The position numbers and the translations under genes were made by a program. The notes below the pieces were generated by a model. That model saw nothing but the letters and a program-made list of their open reading frames with translations, did no database searches and was not told where the DNA came from. Below, piece by piece: positions 1 through 10,200 of a DNA stretch of 23,189 nucleotides; within the stretch, counting starts at the first letter, position 1; the number at the start of each line of letters is the position of its first letter. The stretch spans positions 1 to 23,189 of the IMG/VR virus record IMGVR_UViG_3300030106_001920. One strand, given 5' to 3'. The DNA is from a virus.

Positions 1-298
1 TTCTGATTTAGTTGGAGTTACTGGTACTCAAGCTACTACTGCTGCAACTGCACTTGTTAAATTAATGGCAAGAGCAACATACAGAATACCAAACATGGCT
101 ATGGGTAGAGCAGCATTCTATATGAACAGAACAGTTCATTCTGGATTGTCTATTGCAGCATTAGATAAATCACAAAATGTTTTAAAAATACAAGAAGGTT
201 TATCACAGTTTGGAACAGCTAAAAGCTACTTATCATTCTTGGGTACTCCAATAAGACAGGTTGATTCGTTAATTAATAACGAAGCTCGTGTAGTTTAA
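1..298 (+). CDS. Major capsid protein, C-terminal part (5' end outside window)
   Basis: An open frame enters from the left edge (first full codon at base 2) and stops at 296-298, leaving about 98 C-terminal residues. The tail of the protein, with the motif FLGTPIRQVDSLINNEARVV, matches my memory of major capsid proteins of the gp7/BPP-1 type, which end in a similar 'GIPIR..D.L.N.EARV' segment. The product would form the HK97-fold shell of the virion. The next gene, a cement-like protein 26 bases downstream, supports the assignment, because BPP-1-type phages place the cement gene directly after the capsid gene. The N-terminal arm and E-loop lie outside the window, so the fold cannot be checked here. 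A T7 gp10-type capsid seems less likely, because I see none of its C-terminal features. Confidence 0.75.
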   Translation, partial: SDLVGVTGTQATTAATALVKLMARATYRIPNMAMGRAAFYMNRTVHSGLSIAALDKSQNVLKIQEGLSQFGTAKSYLSFLGTPIRQVDSLINNEARVV

Positions 299-324
299 TT
301 TTTCATTACTAAAGGAGATTTAAA

Positions 325-756
325 ATGATCACAGATGCATTACTCAGAGTAAGCGAAGATCAGGCGGTAACAACAACTGCTGTATCTACTAACACCGTTG
401 ATTTAGGTGTTGCTAGAGACATAGGTGAAGGTACTGCTTTGTACATGAACTTTGCTTTAACAGAAGCATTTGCTAACGGTACTAGCGTAACTTTTGAAGT
501 TATTACTAGTGCTGCTGCAAACTTAGGTACACCAACTGTTATTGGTAGTAGTACAACTTTAGCTACAGCAGCACTTACATTAGGTAAAAACATTGTTGTA
601 CGCTTAAATCCAGATATTGCCGGCAAAGGCCAAAGATATCTTGGTGCTAGATACACAGTTGTTGGTACTATGAATGCAGGTAAAGTTACTGCTGATATAG
701 TAGAAACAATTGGTGATGGACAGAAGTACTATGCTTCTGGCTTTACCGTAGTTTAA
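325..756 (+). CDS. Bbp16-like capsid cement protein
   Basis: A 143-residue protein rich in Ala, Thr, Val and Gly with no Cys, as expected of an all-beta decoration protein. It opens with MITDALLRVSEDQAVTTTAV and continues STNTVDLG. This resembles the Bbp16 family of capsid cement proteins, whose members begin 'M..D.L...SDAQAVTATA.STN.IDLG' in my recollection and have about this length. Such proteins bind the outside of the HK97-fold shell and stabilise it against internal DNA pressure. The ATG is preceded by AAAGGAG at a good distance. The gene sits between the capsid gene and a small head-associated gene, all apparently in one transcript that ends at the terminator at 1040-1077. Family placement is from recalled motif similarity, not a search. 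Confidence 0.7.
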   Translation: MITDALLRVSEDQAVTTTAVSTNTVDLGVARDIGEGTALYMNFALTEAFANGTSVTFEVITSAAANLGTPTVIGSSTTLATAALTLGKNIVVRLNPDIAGKGQRYLGARYTVVGTMNAGKVTADIVETIGDGQKYYASGFTVV

Positions 757-768
757 TAAGGAGAATTC

Positions 769-1014
769 ATGCCTATTTACAGAGCTAAAATTAAGTGCTT
801 TGTTGGTCAATCTATGCGAGAAGCCGATGAAGAGTTTGAATACAATGGAGAGCCAAACACTAACATTGAAATTGTTGGTGGATCTGATGTTATTGATTTT
901 GAAGCAATGACAAAAGCAGAGCTTGAAGTGTATGGTCGTACTATTGGTCTAGAACTAGATAGAAGACAAACAAAAGAAACTCTTATTAGTCAACTTGAAT
1001 TAGCAAGTAAGTAG
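769..1014 (+). CDS. Small head-associated protein with SAP/HeH-like C-terminus
   Basis: An 81-residue acidic protein preceded by AAGGAG (start 12 bases after the previous stop). The N-terminal half, residues 1-45, looks like a short beta-rich segment. The C-terminal third (MTKAELEVYGRTIGLELDRR followed by QTKETLISQLE) has the two-helix pattern of the small SAP / HeH-LEM / Rho-N-like domains often seen in little phage structural proteins, which can contact DNA or protein. I do not recognise a precise family. Its place as the last gene before the terminator, directly behind capsid and cement genes, suggests a minor head or neck component. Function is otherwise unknown. Confidence 0.6.
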   Translation: MPIYRAKIKCFVGQSMREADEEFEYNGEPNTNIEIVGGSDVIDFEAMTKAELEVYGRTIGLELDRRQTKETLISQLELASK

Positions 1015-1039
1015 GCATTATTTTCTTATTTTTGTTACT

Positions 1040-1077
1040 GGGGGCTAGTAGTAATACTGCTAACCTCCCTTTTTTTT
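1040..1077 (+). terminator. Intrinsic terminator after the head genes
   Basis: GGGGG (1040-1044) pairs with CTCCC (1065-1069) with one G-T pair. After a small internal loop, TAGTAG (1046-1051) pairs with CTGCTA (1057-1062) around a TAATA loop. Eight T residues (1070-1077) follow directly. This is a textbook Rho-independent terminator, and the T run leads straight into the ribosome binding site of the next gene (AGGAG). It is placed where T7 has T-phi, between the capsid gene group and the gp11-like adaptor gene. It would lower tail-gene expression relative to capsid. Confidence 0.88.
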
Positions 1078-1087
1078 AGGAGATGTT

Positions 1088-1756
1088 ATGGCAACTGAAG
1101 TAGATATTTGCAACCTTGCCCTAGCTCACTTGGGTGATGATGCAACAATAGCTTCGCTTAATCCACCAGAAGGATCAGCACAAGCAGAAAAAGCTGCACG
1201 CTTTTATCCAATAGCAAGAAACAATTTGCTAGAAATGCACACATGGAATTTTGCAGCAAAGCGTGGAAATTTAGCATTAACTACAAATACACTTGATCAA
1301 TGGGATTACGCATATATAGCACCTGCGGATATGATGAACCCTGTTGCAGTTATATCTCCTTCGGCACAAAACGATTACGCTACAAGAATGTCAGCAGGTG
1401 ATACTCCGGGTAATTTAACAGCTAATTTTGCACCGACAATTGTAGCAGGTCAATATACACCACAACAATTTGCAGTAGAAGGATCATTAATATATACCAA
1501 TCAAGAAAATGCAATGTTGCGATATCAAGCATATGTAACTGACCCATCATTATTTTCTCCTTTATTTCTAACTACATTGTCATGGCATTTAGCATCAATG
1601 CTTGCAGGGCCAATAATTAAAGGTGATCAAGGTATGGCAGAAGCAAAACGTAGTACGCAAATGATGCAGGGATATTTAACGCAAGCAAAACAATCAGACA
1701 ATTTACATAGAGATATAACAGTAGAACATATAGTTCCTTGGACATCTGGGAGATAA
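1088..1756 (+). CDS. Head-to-tail adaptor, tail tubular protein A (gp11)-like
   Basis: A 222-residue protein with the family opening 'ICNLALAHLG...I.SL' at residues 7-24, followed by a segment with A..C/A-type helix, 'FYPIARNNLLEMHTWNFA' and 'KRGNLAL'. This is the pattern of T7 gp11 / P22 gp4-like adaptor proteins that form a dodecameric ring under the portal and join it to the tail nozzle. Length is close to T7 gp11 (about 196 residues). The ATG at 1088 has AGGAG seven bases upstream, inside the end of the terminator T run. The next gene (nozzle) starts three bases after the stop, so the two are probably translated together. Confidence 0.82.
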   Translation: MATEVDICNLALAHLGDDATIASLNPPEGSAQAEKAARFYPIARNNLLEMHTWNFAAKRGNLALTTNTLDQWDYAYIAPADMMNPVAVISPSAQNDYATRMSAGDTPGNLTANFAPTIVAGQYTPQQFAVEGSLIYTNQENAMLRYQAYVTDPSLFSPLFLTTLSWHLASMLAGPIIKGDQGMAEAKRSTQMMQGYLTQAKQSDNLHRDITVEHIVPWTSGR

Positions 1757-1759
1757 TTA

Positions 1760-4225
1760 ATGCCTGTAACACGCAATTTTAAACAAGCGTTTTCTGGAGG
1801 TGAAATATCACCAGAAATGTTTGGACGTATTGATGACAGTAAATATCAACAAGGTGCAGCAACAATGCGTAATTTTATTGCTAAACCACAAGGCCCTGCC
1901 GAAAACAGACCGGGATTTGCATTTGTAAAAGAAGTAAAAGATAGCACAAAAGCAGTAAGATTAATGTCTTTTACTTTTTCTACTGTGCAAACAATGGTTA
2001 TAGAAATGGGTGATCAATATTTTAGATTTCATACACAAGGTGCAACATTAAATTACAGCAATGGAGCAGCGTGGAATGGTGGCACAAACTATGCAGTAGG
2101 AGATATAGCGTTATATAACAATGTTAATTATTACGCTAAAACTGCACATTCTAATAGTCAACCGCCAAACGCAACTAATTGGTATGCATTACCGACTGAC
2201 ATGACATATGAAATACCATCACCGTATTTAGAAGCAGAATTATTTGATATACATTATGTGCAATCTGCGGACGTTATGACAATTGTTCATCCTAGTCACG
2301 CACCTAGAGAATTAAGAAGACTTGGTGCAACAAAATGGGAACTAAAAACAATTAACTTTGCAAGTCCATTAGCATCACCAACTGGTGTTTCTGTAAGTGC
2401 CTATATACCTTCATCATCCAGTACTAATTCAGATACATATGAAGCTCATGAATATGTTGTTACAGCTATTGGTAGTAACCTTATAGACGAAAGTGCACAA
2501 TCTAGTTCTGCTTCAGTTAATAATAATATTTTTGTAACTGGAGCTAAAAATACAATTACATGGAATGCTGTTACTGGTGCTGCAAGATACAGAGTATATA
2601 AAGAACAAGCAGGTGTATTTGGATTTTTAGGAGAAACAACTAGCACAACAATTGTAGATGCAAATATAGCACCAGATTTTTCTAGAACTCCTCCTGTTTA
2701 CGACAACCCATTTCCTAGTTCTAATAATTTTCCGGGTGCTGTATCTTATTTTGAACAACGCAGAGTTTTTGCAGGTACAAATAATGATCCGCAAACTATC
2801 TACATGACTAAATCAGGTACTGAAAGTAATATGTCTTTTGGTATACCTATACGAGATGATGACCGTATTAAGTTTAGAGTTGCTGCTCGTGAAGCAAATA
2901 CAATACGACACATTGTTCCATTAACACAATTACTATTGCTTACAGGATCAGCAGAGTGGCGTATAGCATCTGTTAATAGTGACGCTATAACACCTAGTTC
3001 TATATCGGTAAAACCACAATCTTATGTTGGTGCTAATAATGCACAACCAGTAATTGTAAACAACAGTATGGTTTATGCTGCTGCTCGTGGCGGTCACGTT
3101 AGAGAACTTGGTTATAACTGGCAAGCAAATGGATTTATTACAGGTGATTTATCTCTTCGTGCACCACATTTGTTTGATAATTTTACAATAATAGATATGG
3201 CATTAGCTAAAGCACCATTGCCTATTGTTTGGATGACAAGTAGTAGTGGTAAATTAATAGGTTTTACATATGTGCCAGAACAACAAGTGGGGGCATGGCA
3301 TCAACATGATACAGATGGCACGTTTGAAAGTGTTGCTAGTGTATCTGAAGGTAATGATGATGTAGTTTATTGCGTTATAAAAAGAACAATAAATGGTGCT
3401 ACTAAAAAATATATAGAACGTATGGGTACAAGACTGTACGCAACTCAACGTGATAGTTTTTTTGTTGACGCAGGTGCAACATATAATGGCACAAATACAG
3501 ATACAAATAGAACAGTAACGGTATCTGGCGGTACAAATTATACCAAAGGGGAAACTGTTACCGTAACTGTAAATTACACTTTATTTGAAGCCCCACCTAG
3601 CGTTGCTGATAAAAACGATGCAATAGTAATAGTTGATGGTACTACGTTATATCGTCTAACTATTCTTGGCACATCTAGTCAAACAGTAGCAACGGCAAAA
3701 TTAGATAAAGATTTACCTGCATCTTTGCGTAATACAGCCATAACAACTTACGAAGTTGCAAGAAATGTTATATCAGGTATTACATGGCTAGAAGGCAAAA
3801 CAGTTAGCATATTAGCTGATGGTGCTGTACACCCACAAAAAGTTGTATCTAGCGGTTCTATTACGTTAGATCGTGCAGCTAGTGTTGTTCATGTTGGGTT
3901 ACCTTATGAAAGCGATTTGCAATCATTGCCACTAGCTTTGCAAGCAGAAGCATTTAGTCAAGGCCGTGTTAAAAATTTAAATCATGTATGGGTAAGAGTA
4001 TTAGAAAGTTCTGGTATTTTTGCAGGGCCTAGTGCAGATAAATTAGTAGAAGCAAAACAACGTACAACAGAACCATACGGCTCACCACCTAATTTAAAAA
4101 CAGAAGATATAAAAATTATGTTAACTCCTACATGGCAAGACACAGGACAATTATTTGTACGACAATCTGATCCATTACCATTAACAATTGTTGGATTGAC
4201 ATTGGAAGTAGCTATAGGTGGATAG
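1760..4225 (+). CDS. Tail nozzle / tail tubular protein B (gp12)-like with CBM-like and FN3-like insertions
   Basis: An 821-residue protein beginning with the widespread podovirus motif FSGGEISPEMFGRIDDSKY at residues 11-29 and 'RNF...PQGPAENRPGF', seen in nozzle proteins that hang below the adaptor ring (T7 gp12 / BPP-1-like class). Residues about 104-146 carry W, Y, GD, Y and a terminal NW in the spacing of small CBM5/12-like carbohydrate-binding modules (WNGGTNYAVGD ... NATNWYAL). Residues about 205-305 look like a fibronectin type III domain (SPTGVSVS ... ITWNAVTGAARYRVYK ... FLGETTST). The rest is beta-rich, as in propeller-type nozzles. The start is preceded by GGGAGA at the end of the adaptor gene. 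The gene ends at the promoter-like motif beginning at 4225. Confidence 0.82.
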   Translation: MPVTRNFKQAFSGGEISPEMFGRIDDSKYQQGAATMRNFIAKPQGPAENRPGFAFVKEVKDSTKAVRLMSFTFSTVQTMVIEMGDQYFRFHTQGATLNYSNGAAWNGGTNYAVGDIALYNNVNYYAKTAHSNSQPPNATNWYALPTDMTYEIPSPYLEAELFDIHYVQSADVMTIVHPSHAPRELRRLGATKWELKTINFASPLASPTGVSVSAYIPSSSSTNSDTYEAHEYVVTAIGSNLIDESAQSSSASVNNNIFVTGAKNTITWNAVTGAARYRVYKEQAGVFGFLGETTSTTIVDANIAPDFSRTPPVYDNPFPSSNNFPGAVSYFEQRRVFAGTNNDPQTIYMTKSGTESNMSFGIPIRDDDRIKFRVAAREANTIRHIVPLTQLLLLTGSAEWRIASVNSDAITPSSISVKPQSYVGANNAQPVIVNNSMVYAAARGGHVRELGYNWQANGFITGDLSLRAPHLFDNFTIIDMALAKAPLPIVWMTSSSGKLIGFTYVPEQQVGAWHQHDTDGTFESVASVSEGNDDVVYCVIKRTINGATKKYIERMGTRLYATQRDSFFVDAGATYNGTNTDTNRTVTVSGGTNYTKGETVTVTVNYTLFEAPPSVADKNDAIVIVDGTTLYRLTILGTSSQTVATAKLDKDLPASLRNTAITTYEVARNVISGITWLEGKTVSILADGAVHPQKVVSSGSITLDRAASVVHVGLPYESDLQSLPLALQAEAFSQGRVKNLNHVWVRVLESSGIFAGPSADKLVEAKQRTTEPYGSPPNLKTEDIKIMLTPTWQDTGQLFVRQSDPLPLTIVGLTLEVAIGG

Positions 4226-4237
4226 TGTAACCGTAAA
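4225..4237 (+). promoter_or_regulatory. Promoter-like repeated motif, copy 1
   Basis: The 13-base motif GTGTAACCGTAAA starts on the last base of the nozzle gene and fills the front of the 58-base gap before the gp14-like gene. It occurs again with one change (GTGTGACCGTAAA) at 15554, in the gap before the tail fiber gene. Both copies have ATAGT a few bases downstream. T7 has phage promoters in the equivalent gaps (phi13 and phi17). The distance from the motif to ATAGT differs by about two bases between copies, which weakens a rigid single-subunit polymerase promoter model. Nothing else was seen in this gap. Confidence 0.4.
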
Positions 4238-4283
4238 CAGATATAGTGTATGTATATTAGAAAAATAAGTAGTTGTTGAAGTT

Positions 4284-4841
4284 ATGGCAACAAATTGGGA
4301 TAAAGTAGCTGGTATTAGTTCTATAGCAGGAACTTTTCAAGGAATTGTTGGTAATTATTATGCTGCGGAAACAAAAAAATTTAAATATAAATCAATGGCT
4401 CTTAATTTTGAGCATAAAAAAGATATGGCTAAAATTAATAGCCGTATGTTAGAAAGGCAAGCACAACAAGTAGGTAGAGCATATAACAGACAAATAATGA
4501 TTAAAACTATGGCAGCAGGTCAACGCAAAGGAAAAGCTACAGCAAGTGCTGCTGCAAGAGGTGGAAGTTTAGGTTATGGAAGCACAGCAAATCTTTTTGC
4601 TAGTGACGAAATTATGAAAGAAATAGACAAGATTACAATGAATACTAATAAAGTACAAGCAATGAATGAAGCAAGAATGCGTAAAGTAAATATGGATATT
4701 AGAGGAACAATGCTTGGTGTTTCACAAGCCGGAGCATTAGCTAACGCATCAACAGTTAGTCCATTTTTAAACATGAGTAGTACGTTATTAACTGGTATTG
4801 GCGATTTTGTAAAAAATAAAGGTTACGGTTTAGTTGGTTAA
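4284..4841 (+). CDS. Internal virion protein, T7 gp14-like
   Basis: A 185-residue protein, close to T7 gp14 (196 residues), in the gp14 position between nozzle and the two long core proteins. Residues 9-30 are a weakly hydrophobic helix, followed by a long charged helix with KKDMAKINSRMLERQAQQ. Then comes the Gly/Ala/Ser-rich motif KATASAAARGGSLGYGSTAN (residues 80-99) typical of this family, and a hydrophobic C-terminus. Known gp14 proteins are ejected first and form a channel in the outer membrane for DNA entry. There is no clear Shine-Dalgarno sequence (only GAAG), so expression may depend on the transcript starting near 4225. The following gene begins two bases after the stop. Confidence 0.72.
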   Translation: MATNWDKVAGISSIAGTFQGIVGNYYAAETKKFKYKSMALNFEHKKDMAKINSRMLERQAQQVGRAYNRQIMIKTMAAGQRKGKATASAAARGGSLGYGSTANLFASDEIMKEIDKITMNTNKVQAMNEARMRKVNMDIRGTMLGVSQAGALANASTVSPFLNMSSTLLTGIGDFVKNKGYGLVG

Positions 4842-4843
4842 TT

Positions 4844-7234
4844 ATGGCTACAGTACCTTTTCAAACAACCCCAACAGAACAAATTAGAGTTGGATCTGCA
4901 CCACAATTAAGTGCTACAGAAGTGCGTCCTATGGACGATGTAGTAACTGACGATATAGAAAGATCTAGTAAAGCATTTAGGCAATTTGCACAGATAGCAA
5001 AAGGTTTACAAGATGAAAGAGATGACGCACATTCTAAAGAATTACATACTGAATATCAAACAAGAGCATTAGAAATTGAAAATGATTATCTTTCAACAGA
5101 ACTTGGTAATGCTGTAAAAGTAATTGGTTATGAAGACGATGGCACTACACCTATTACTGCATATGATCAAAAAGTAAAAGACCTTAATGCGTTAAAAGAA
5201 GAAATAGCAGAAAGATCAGAAAATAAAAACCAATTAGCAATATTTAACGAAAAGTCATCAGCAACAATATTATCTTCAACAAACCGAATGAGTAAACATT
5301 CGATAGCTGAAGGATCTAAACACGCAAATAACGCAGCTATTGCTGATATAGAAAATTCAATCACAGAAACTGGGTTGTCTGTTGATGATTTTAATATGGG
5401 TGAAAATAGTGAATATGTAAAAAATTTAATTGCTCTAGATGTAAAAATAAAAAATTATGCAGAATCTAAAGGTATGGATTTTGTTGGTGATTCAAAAGGC
5501 AGTACAAAAGATGGCCCAACTTATATAAATATTAGAAATGGATATTTAGATAAAGTACATGATGCATCTATATCAAAACTATTAATTAACAATGAATATC
5601 GTAAAGCTGCTGAATATTTAGAATTTCATATAGGTAACGGAACTATTGCAGAAGGACAAATAAACAAACATATGAAAACAATACAAACTGGTTTGAATAA
5701 AGAAAATGGACAAAATATTGCAAGCAATATAATAGATGGGAAAAATATTAATTCTAATGATGGTAATTTTACTAGTTCTGCACAGGTAATTACTTCATTA
5801 GAAGGTAGCAATAATGCTATACAAAGTAATGGTTTACAATACGTGGAAGGTAATACAAAAGAAATTAATATATTAAATCTAGAAAAATTACAAAAAGAAT
5901 CTAAATATTATAAAGAAGGTGCAACTACATCATTACCATCAGAACATCGCACAACACATTTGTTTTTAACAAAAGAATTAGGTGTACAAAAGGCAGATAG
6001 TGTATTTACAAAAGCAAATACATTATTAAAAGAAGATGGTTTTGTTATAGACAAAGAAAAAATAAAAACTGATTCTGCTTATGCAGCAGAAGTAAATGCA
6101 AAATTAATGGAAAAAGTTGTAAGTTTAAGTAAAGAAGAATTAGCTAAAAAATATGGCGAAGGTAATGAACTAGATTTATATTCTAAAGACTTAGATACTG
6201 TTGTATCAAAAATAGATTACACATATAAAGACACACAGCAACCATCAATGCGTGTAGGAGAAGATGGTGTATTTAATTTAGAAGATGCTCTTGTATTTGC
6301 TAGAGAAAATATAAAAGATAAAAAGGTGTTGGAATATGTAGAAGCTAATTTAAAAGCTAAACATACTGAACTTACAGAGTTTGCAGAAGAAAATTATAAA
6401 ACAGAAATACTAGGCCCTGCGGAAGAATTAGCATATGCAAAACCCGGTGGTTGGAAAGATATTAAACCAGAAATTTGGGAACAACTAAAAGTAGATGACA
6501 AAGAAAATCTTAAAAAAGGATTTGCTAAAACAGATGATATAGATACTTTACTTGATATAGAAAAAGGAGAAATTAATATAACTGACGATACTGATCCAAA
6601 ATATCAAAGTTTAGAATCGTTAAGGCATTTAATGACAGAAAAAAAATATTTTGAATTAGCAACAGATGTAAACAATGCCAAAAGCGGTAGTGGTAGCGGT
6701 TCTGGTTCTTACACTATTAACACTACAATGTTTGATAAAAATTTACAGCAATTTAAAATTGAAACTAAGACAGATTTATTAAAAAATAAAGGTGATGAAC
6801 AAATATTAGGTAATGATTATTTAGATATAAAATATGCATTAAGAAATAAAATATTGGAATACGAAAAAGAATATGGTGCTAAACCTAATGAGCAACAAAA
6901 AGAAGCATTGTTGCAAGGACTTTTAGCAGACAGAGTATTTACTAAAGGTTTAGGTTACGGTCGTAGACCAGTACCAATAAGTGCAATAAATACAAATCAA
7001 ATGAAAAAGATATTTGTCAAAGTAGGCGGTAAACGTATTTTTATGAAAGATATACCAGATGTTCAAGAAAAAGAAATTATAAAGGAATTAAGAAAAGCAA
7101 AAATACCTGTAACTCAATACAAAATTGCAGAGTATTGGGTAAAAGCAGGTAAACCTAAAACTGATTCTATACCTGAGACTACACAAAAAATACGTGAAAC
7201 AGAAGAAACAAATAACGGATTAATGGAAGGTTAA
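4844..7234 (+). CDS. Internal virion core protein, T7 gp15-like by position
   Basis: A 796-residue, highly charged, mostly helical protein with no Cys and no membrane segment. By size (T7 gp15 is 747 residues) and place between gp14-like and gp16-like genes it should be the middle core protein, which forms the periplasmic tunnel during DNA ejection. Residues 60-160 and 500-560 are rich in K, E, A and N with coiled-coil spacing. Residues 614-622 are a nine-residue alternating Ser-Gly run, a natural flexible linker dividing the protein into a large N-terminal part and a roughly 170-residue C-terminal part. I recognise no enzymatic motif. The start has no clear ribosome binding site and lies two bases after the previous stop, so coupling is likely. 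Confidence 0.65.
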   Translation: MATVPFQTTPTEQIRVGSAPQLSATEVRPMDDVVTDDIERSSKAFRQFAQIAKGLQDERDDAHSKELHTEYQTRALEIENDYLSTELGNAVKVIGYEDDGTTPITAYDQKVKDLNALKEEIAERSENKNQLAIFNEKSSATILSSTNRMSKHSIAEGSKHANNAAIADIENSITETGLSVDDFNMGENSEYVKNLIALDVKIKNYAESKGMDFVGDSKGSTKDGPTYINIRNGYLDKVHDASISKLLINNEYRKAAEYLEFHIGNGTIAEGQINKHMKTIQTGLNKENGQNIASNIIDGKNINSNDGNFTSSAQVITSLEGSNNAIQSNGLQYVEGNTKEINILNLEKLQKESKYYKEGATTSLPSEHRTTHLFLTKELGVQKADSVFTKANTLLKEDGFVIDKEKIKTDSAYAAEVNAKLMEKVVSLSKEELAKKYGEGNELDLYSKDLDTVVSKIDYTYKDTQQPSMRVGEDGVFNLEDALVFARENIKDKKVLEYVEANLKAKHTELTEFAEENYKTEILGPAEELAYAKPGGWKDIKPEIWEQLKVDDKENLKKGFAKTDDIDTLLDIEKGEINITDDTDPKYQSLESLRHLMTEKKYFELATDVNNAKSGSGSGSGSYTINTTMFDKNLQQFKIETKTDLLKNKGDEQILGNDYLDIKYALRNKILEYEKEYGAKPNEQQKEALLQGLLADRVFTKGLGYGRRPVPISAINTNQMKKIFVKVGGKRIFMKDIPDVQEKEIIKELRKAKIPVTQYKIAEYWVKAGKPKTDSIPETTQKIRETEETNNGLMEG

Positions 7235-7238
7235 CAAC

Positions 7239-10200
7239 ATGACTAATATTTACCAACAATTTGCAAAAGATGACGAAGAAAAAAAGAATATAATAGAATT
7301 AGCTCCTAGTCAAAACATTGGCACTAGTAGTGAACCTGATTACAACCCATATTCTGAAATAACAAAACGTGATGAAGAAAGTAGAAACAATATAGTTAAA
7401 GCTAATTTGCAAGCTGTAATGAAAAAAGACCCTGAGATGGTAGGTGAAGGGTTAAGACTTGCAGAAGAAATAGGGCTTGATAAAAGTTTTGCTTTAGATA
7501 GCGATGAAGCAATAAAATTAATGCGAGAAAGAAATAGACAAAAACGATTAGAAGATTTAGAACTTGCAAAATATAGTCCTGTATTACATTTAAAACTTAC
7601 TGATCCTACGTTTGCAGCTATTGCTTATGACAATATAAGTGATTTACAAGGTTTAGAAAAATTATTTGATGACTTTAAAAGCATTCCGGAAAATGCAGCA
7701 CAAGGTTGGGAAAAAGGCAGATTAAATGTAAGAAGAGGAAAAATAGGTACGATGAAATTGTATGGCAATACAGACGAAGAATTAGATAAAGAATTAGTAG
7801 AAATTAATAAAAGATTAGAAGAAATAGAAAAAGATGGTACTGGAATATTTGAAGAAGGGTTTTCTATAATTGGACAATACTCAAAAACATTACCAGACGC
7901 ATTACAAATTGGGTTATATACAGGTGCTGCTAGTGGTGTAGCAGGTGCTGCTACAGGGCCGGGTTCTATATTTACAGCTAAAGGTGGGTTTATTGTTGGA
8001 TTTTTAGGTTCAATGGCATTTGATAGTTACGCCATAGAAGGCGGTTCAATGTATCTCGATTTATTAGAAGAAGACTTAGATAGTCAAACTTCAAGAAATA
8101 TTGCTACAGGTGTTGGTTTAGTAAATGCAGGTTTTGAATTTATTGGTTTAGGTGCAGTTGCACAACCTATAAAAAAGGCATTAATAAAAGAAACAACAAA
8201 GCAACTAACAAAAAAATTAACAAAGCCTACTGTACAAACTACAATTACAAATTTTGCTAAGAATTATTTTTTAAATAATATGTTGGCAGAATCATTAACT
8301 GAAGTAGCACAAGAAGCTACTAATGTTTTAGGTCGTGATTTAGCAGTAGCATTAAGCGATACAGATTTAGAATTAAAAATTTCAACTGAAACTGGTCGAG
8401 CAGAAATAGCAGATAGATTAACAACTACTTTTATAAGAAGTATGCAAGGTATGGCTTTAGTTGGCTTGGCAGGAAGTGGGCCAATATTTATAGGTGATTT
8501 ACAAAAAGTAAAAAAAGCAAAAGAAAATGAAGTATTTTTAAATGAACTTTCAAAAAATGCATCAGAAAGTGTTTTAAAAAAAAGAAGTGCTACAGAATAT
8601 CAAAATTTAACACAAGATTTAGGTAATGAAAAAGGTAAACCATTTGCCTATGTAGATGCACAAACTGTTGTTGAAGTAATGAAACAACAAGGCATTACTA
8701 TGCAAGACATAGAACAAGTGTCACCTGCTATAGCAAACCAAATAAAAGAATTAAATAAATCAGGTGCGTTAGTTGGACAGGATATTGTTATACCTACAGG
8801 TGAATACGCAGCAAAACTTGCAAACACAGAATTTGACGGATTTTTAAAACAACATATACGTTGGGATAAAGATGATTTTAGTAAAACAGAACGTACTTAT
8901 TTTGAAGCTAATCGTGAAAAGTTATACCAAGAAGCAAAACAAATAACAGAAAAAACAGAGAATAAAAATAATAAATTTACAGAAAGTGTTGGCAAGATAA
9001 AAAACAATTTTGAAAAAATGTTATTAGATACTGGTAAATTTAGACCTAAAGACGCAACTAATGCAGCTACTTTTTATCAAAGTTATGTAATAACACAATC
9101 GGATAGGTTAGGAATAACACCTGATGAATTTGTAGAAAAATATCCATATAAAGTAGTAGGGCCAGAACAAACACAAGTACTTGAACAACAAAATTTAAAA
9201 GATGTAAAACAAGAACTTGATAAGGTAAAAAAACAATACGAAGAACATCAACAAAATATACCGCCAGAAGTGCCAGAAGACGAAAGATTTATTGCAGGGA
9301 CAGAAACAGAAGTTACTTCATTTGATCCATTAGCAGTTAACAAAGGAATGACAAGAACAAAAATGACAGAGGCGTATGCAAAACGTAGGCAATGGGAAAT
9401 AAAAAATTTAGAATTAATTAATAAAATTGAAGAGTTAGAAAGTGAAGGTGAAATATTTACACAAAGAGCAGTACAAAGTAAAGGTAAACCAATACCTGCT
9501 GAAATATTAGAACTTGGCAAATTAGAAAATAGTTTTGAATTTGCCGGTAAAACTCAATATGCAACTAATCGTGATTTTAAATTAGCATTACAACAACGTA
9601 TTAATGATGCTGCTAAACAAGCAAAAGTTAATTTATCTGATTTTTCTGTTGAAACCGAAAAACATCTTGTACAAAATTTACTTGCAGATGCAGAGTTTGC
9701 ATTAAAAACTAATCCAAATGCAGTTGGTTGGTATAACGAAAAAGTTACTAAAGCATTAGCTGTATTGTCTAAAGTGCATCCAGAAATAGCTACAGATGCA
9801 CAAGCAAGATTTGCTTTTATTTGGGCATTAGCTAATACATCTAATGGTTTAAAAGTAGATAAAAATTTTGAATTAGCAGAACAAGCATATGCATATTATG
9901 CACAAAATGGTGTAATGCCAGTTGATATAGGCATAGGTGATGCAAGTGCTGCAATTAATAACAACATGAAATTGTTTAATAGATTAATGGAAGAAAAGGG
10001 GTTTGAAGAATTTGAACAATTTATGAAAACTATGCACACCGTAAAAGAGGTAGAAGCTTTTACTGGTAGTACTGTGTCAGGAGAAAACAAAACCGAAATG
10101 GTTTATGGTGCTGCGGTAATGGGGCCAAAAATTGGTAATGGATTTTTTGCAAATTTATATGGTCAATTTGAACAATTAACTATGGATAGATGGTTAATGC

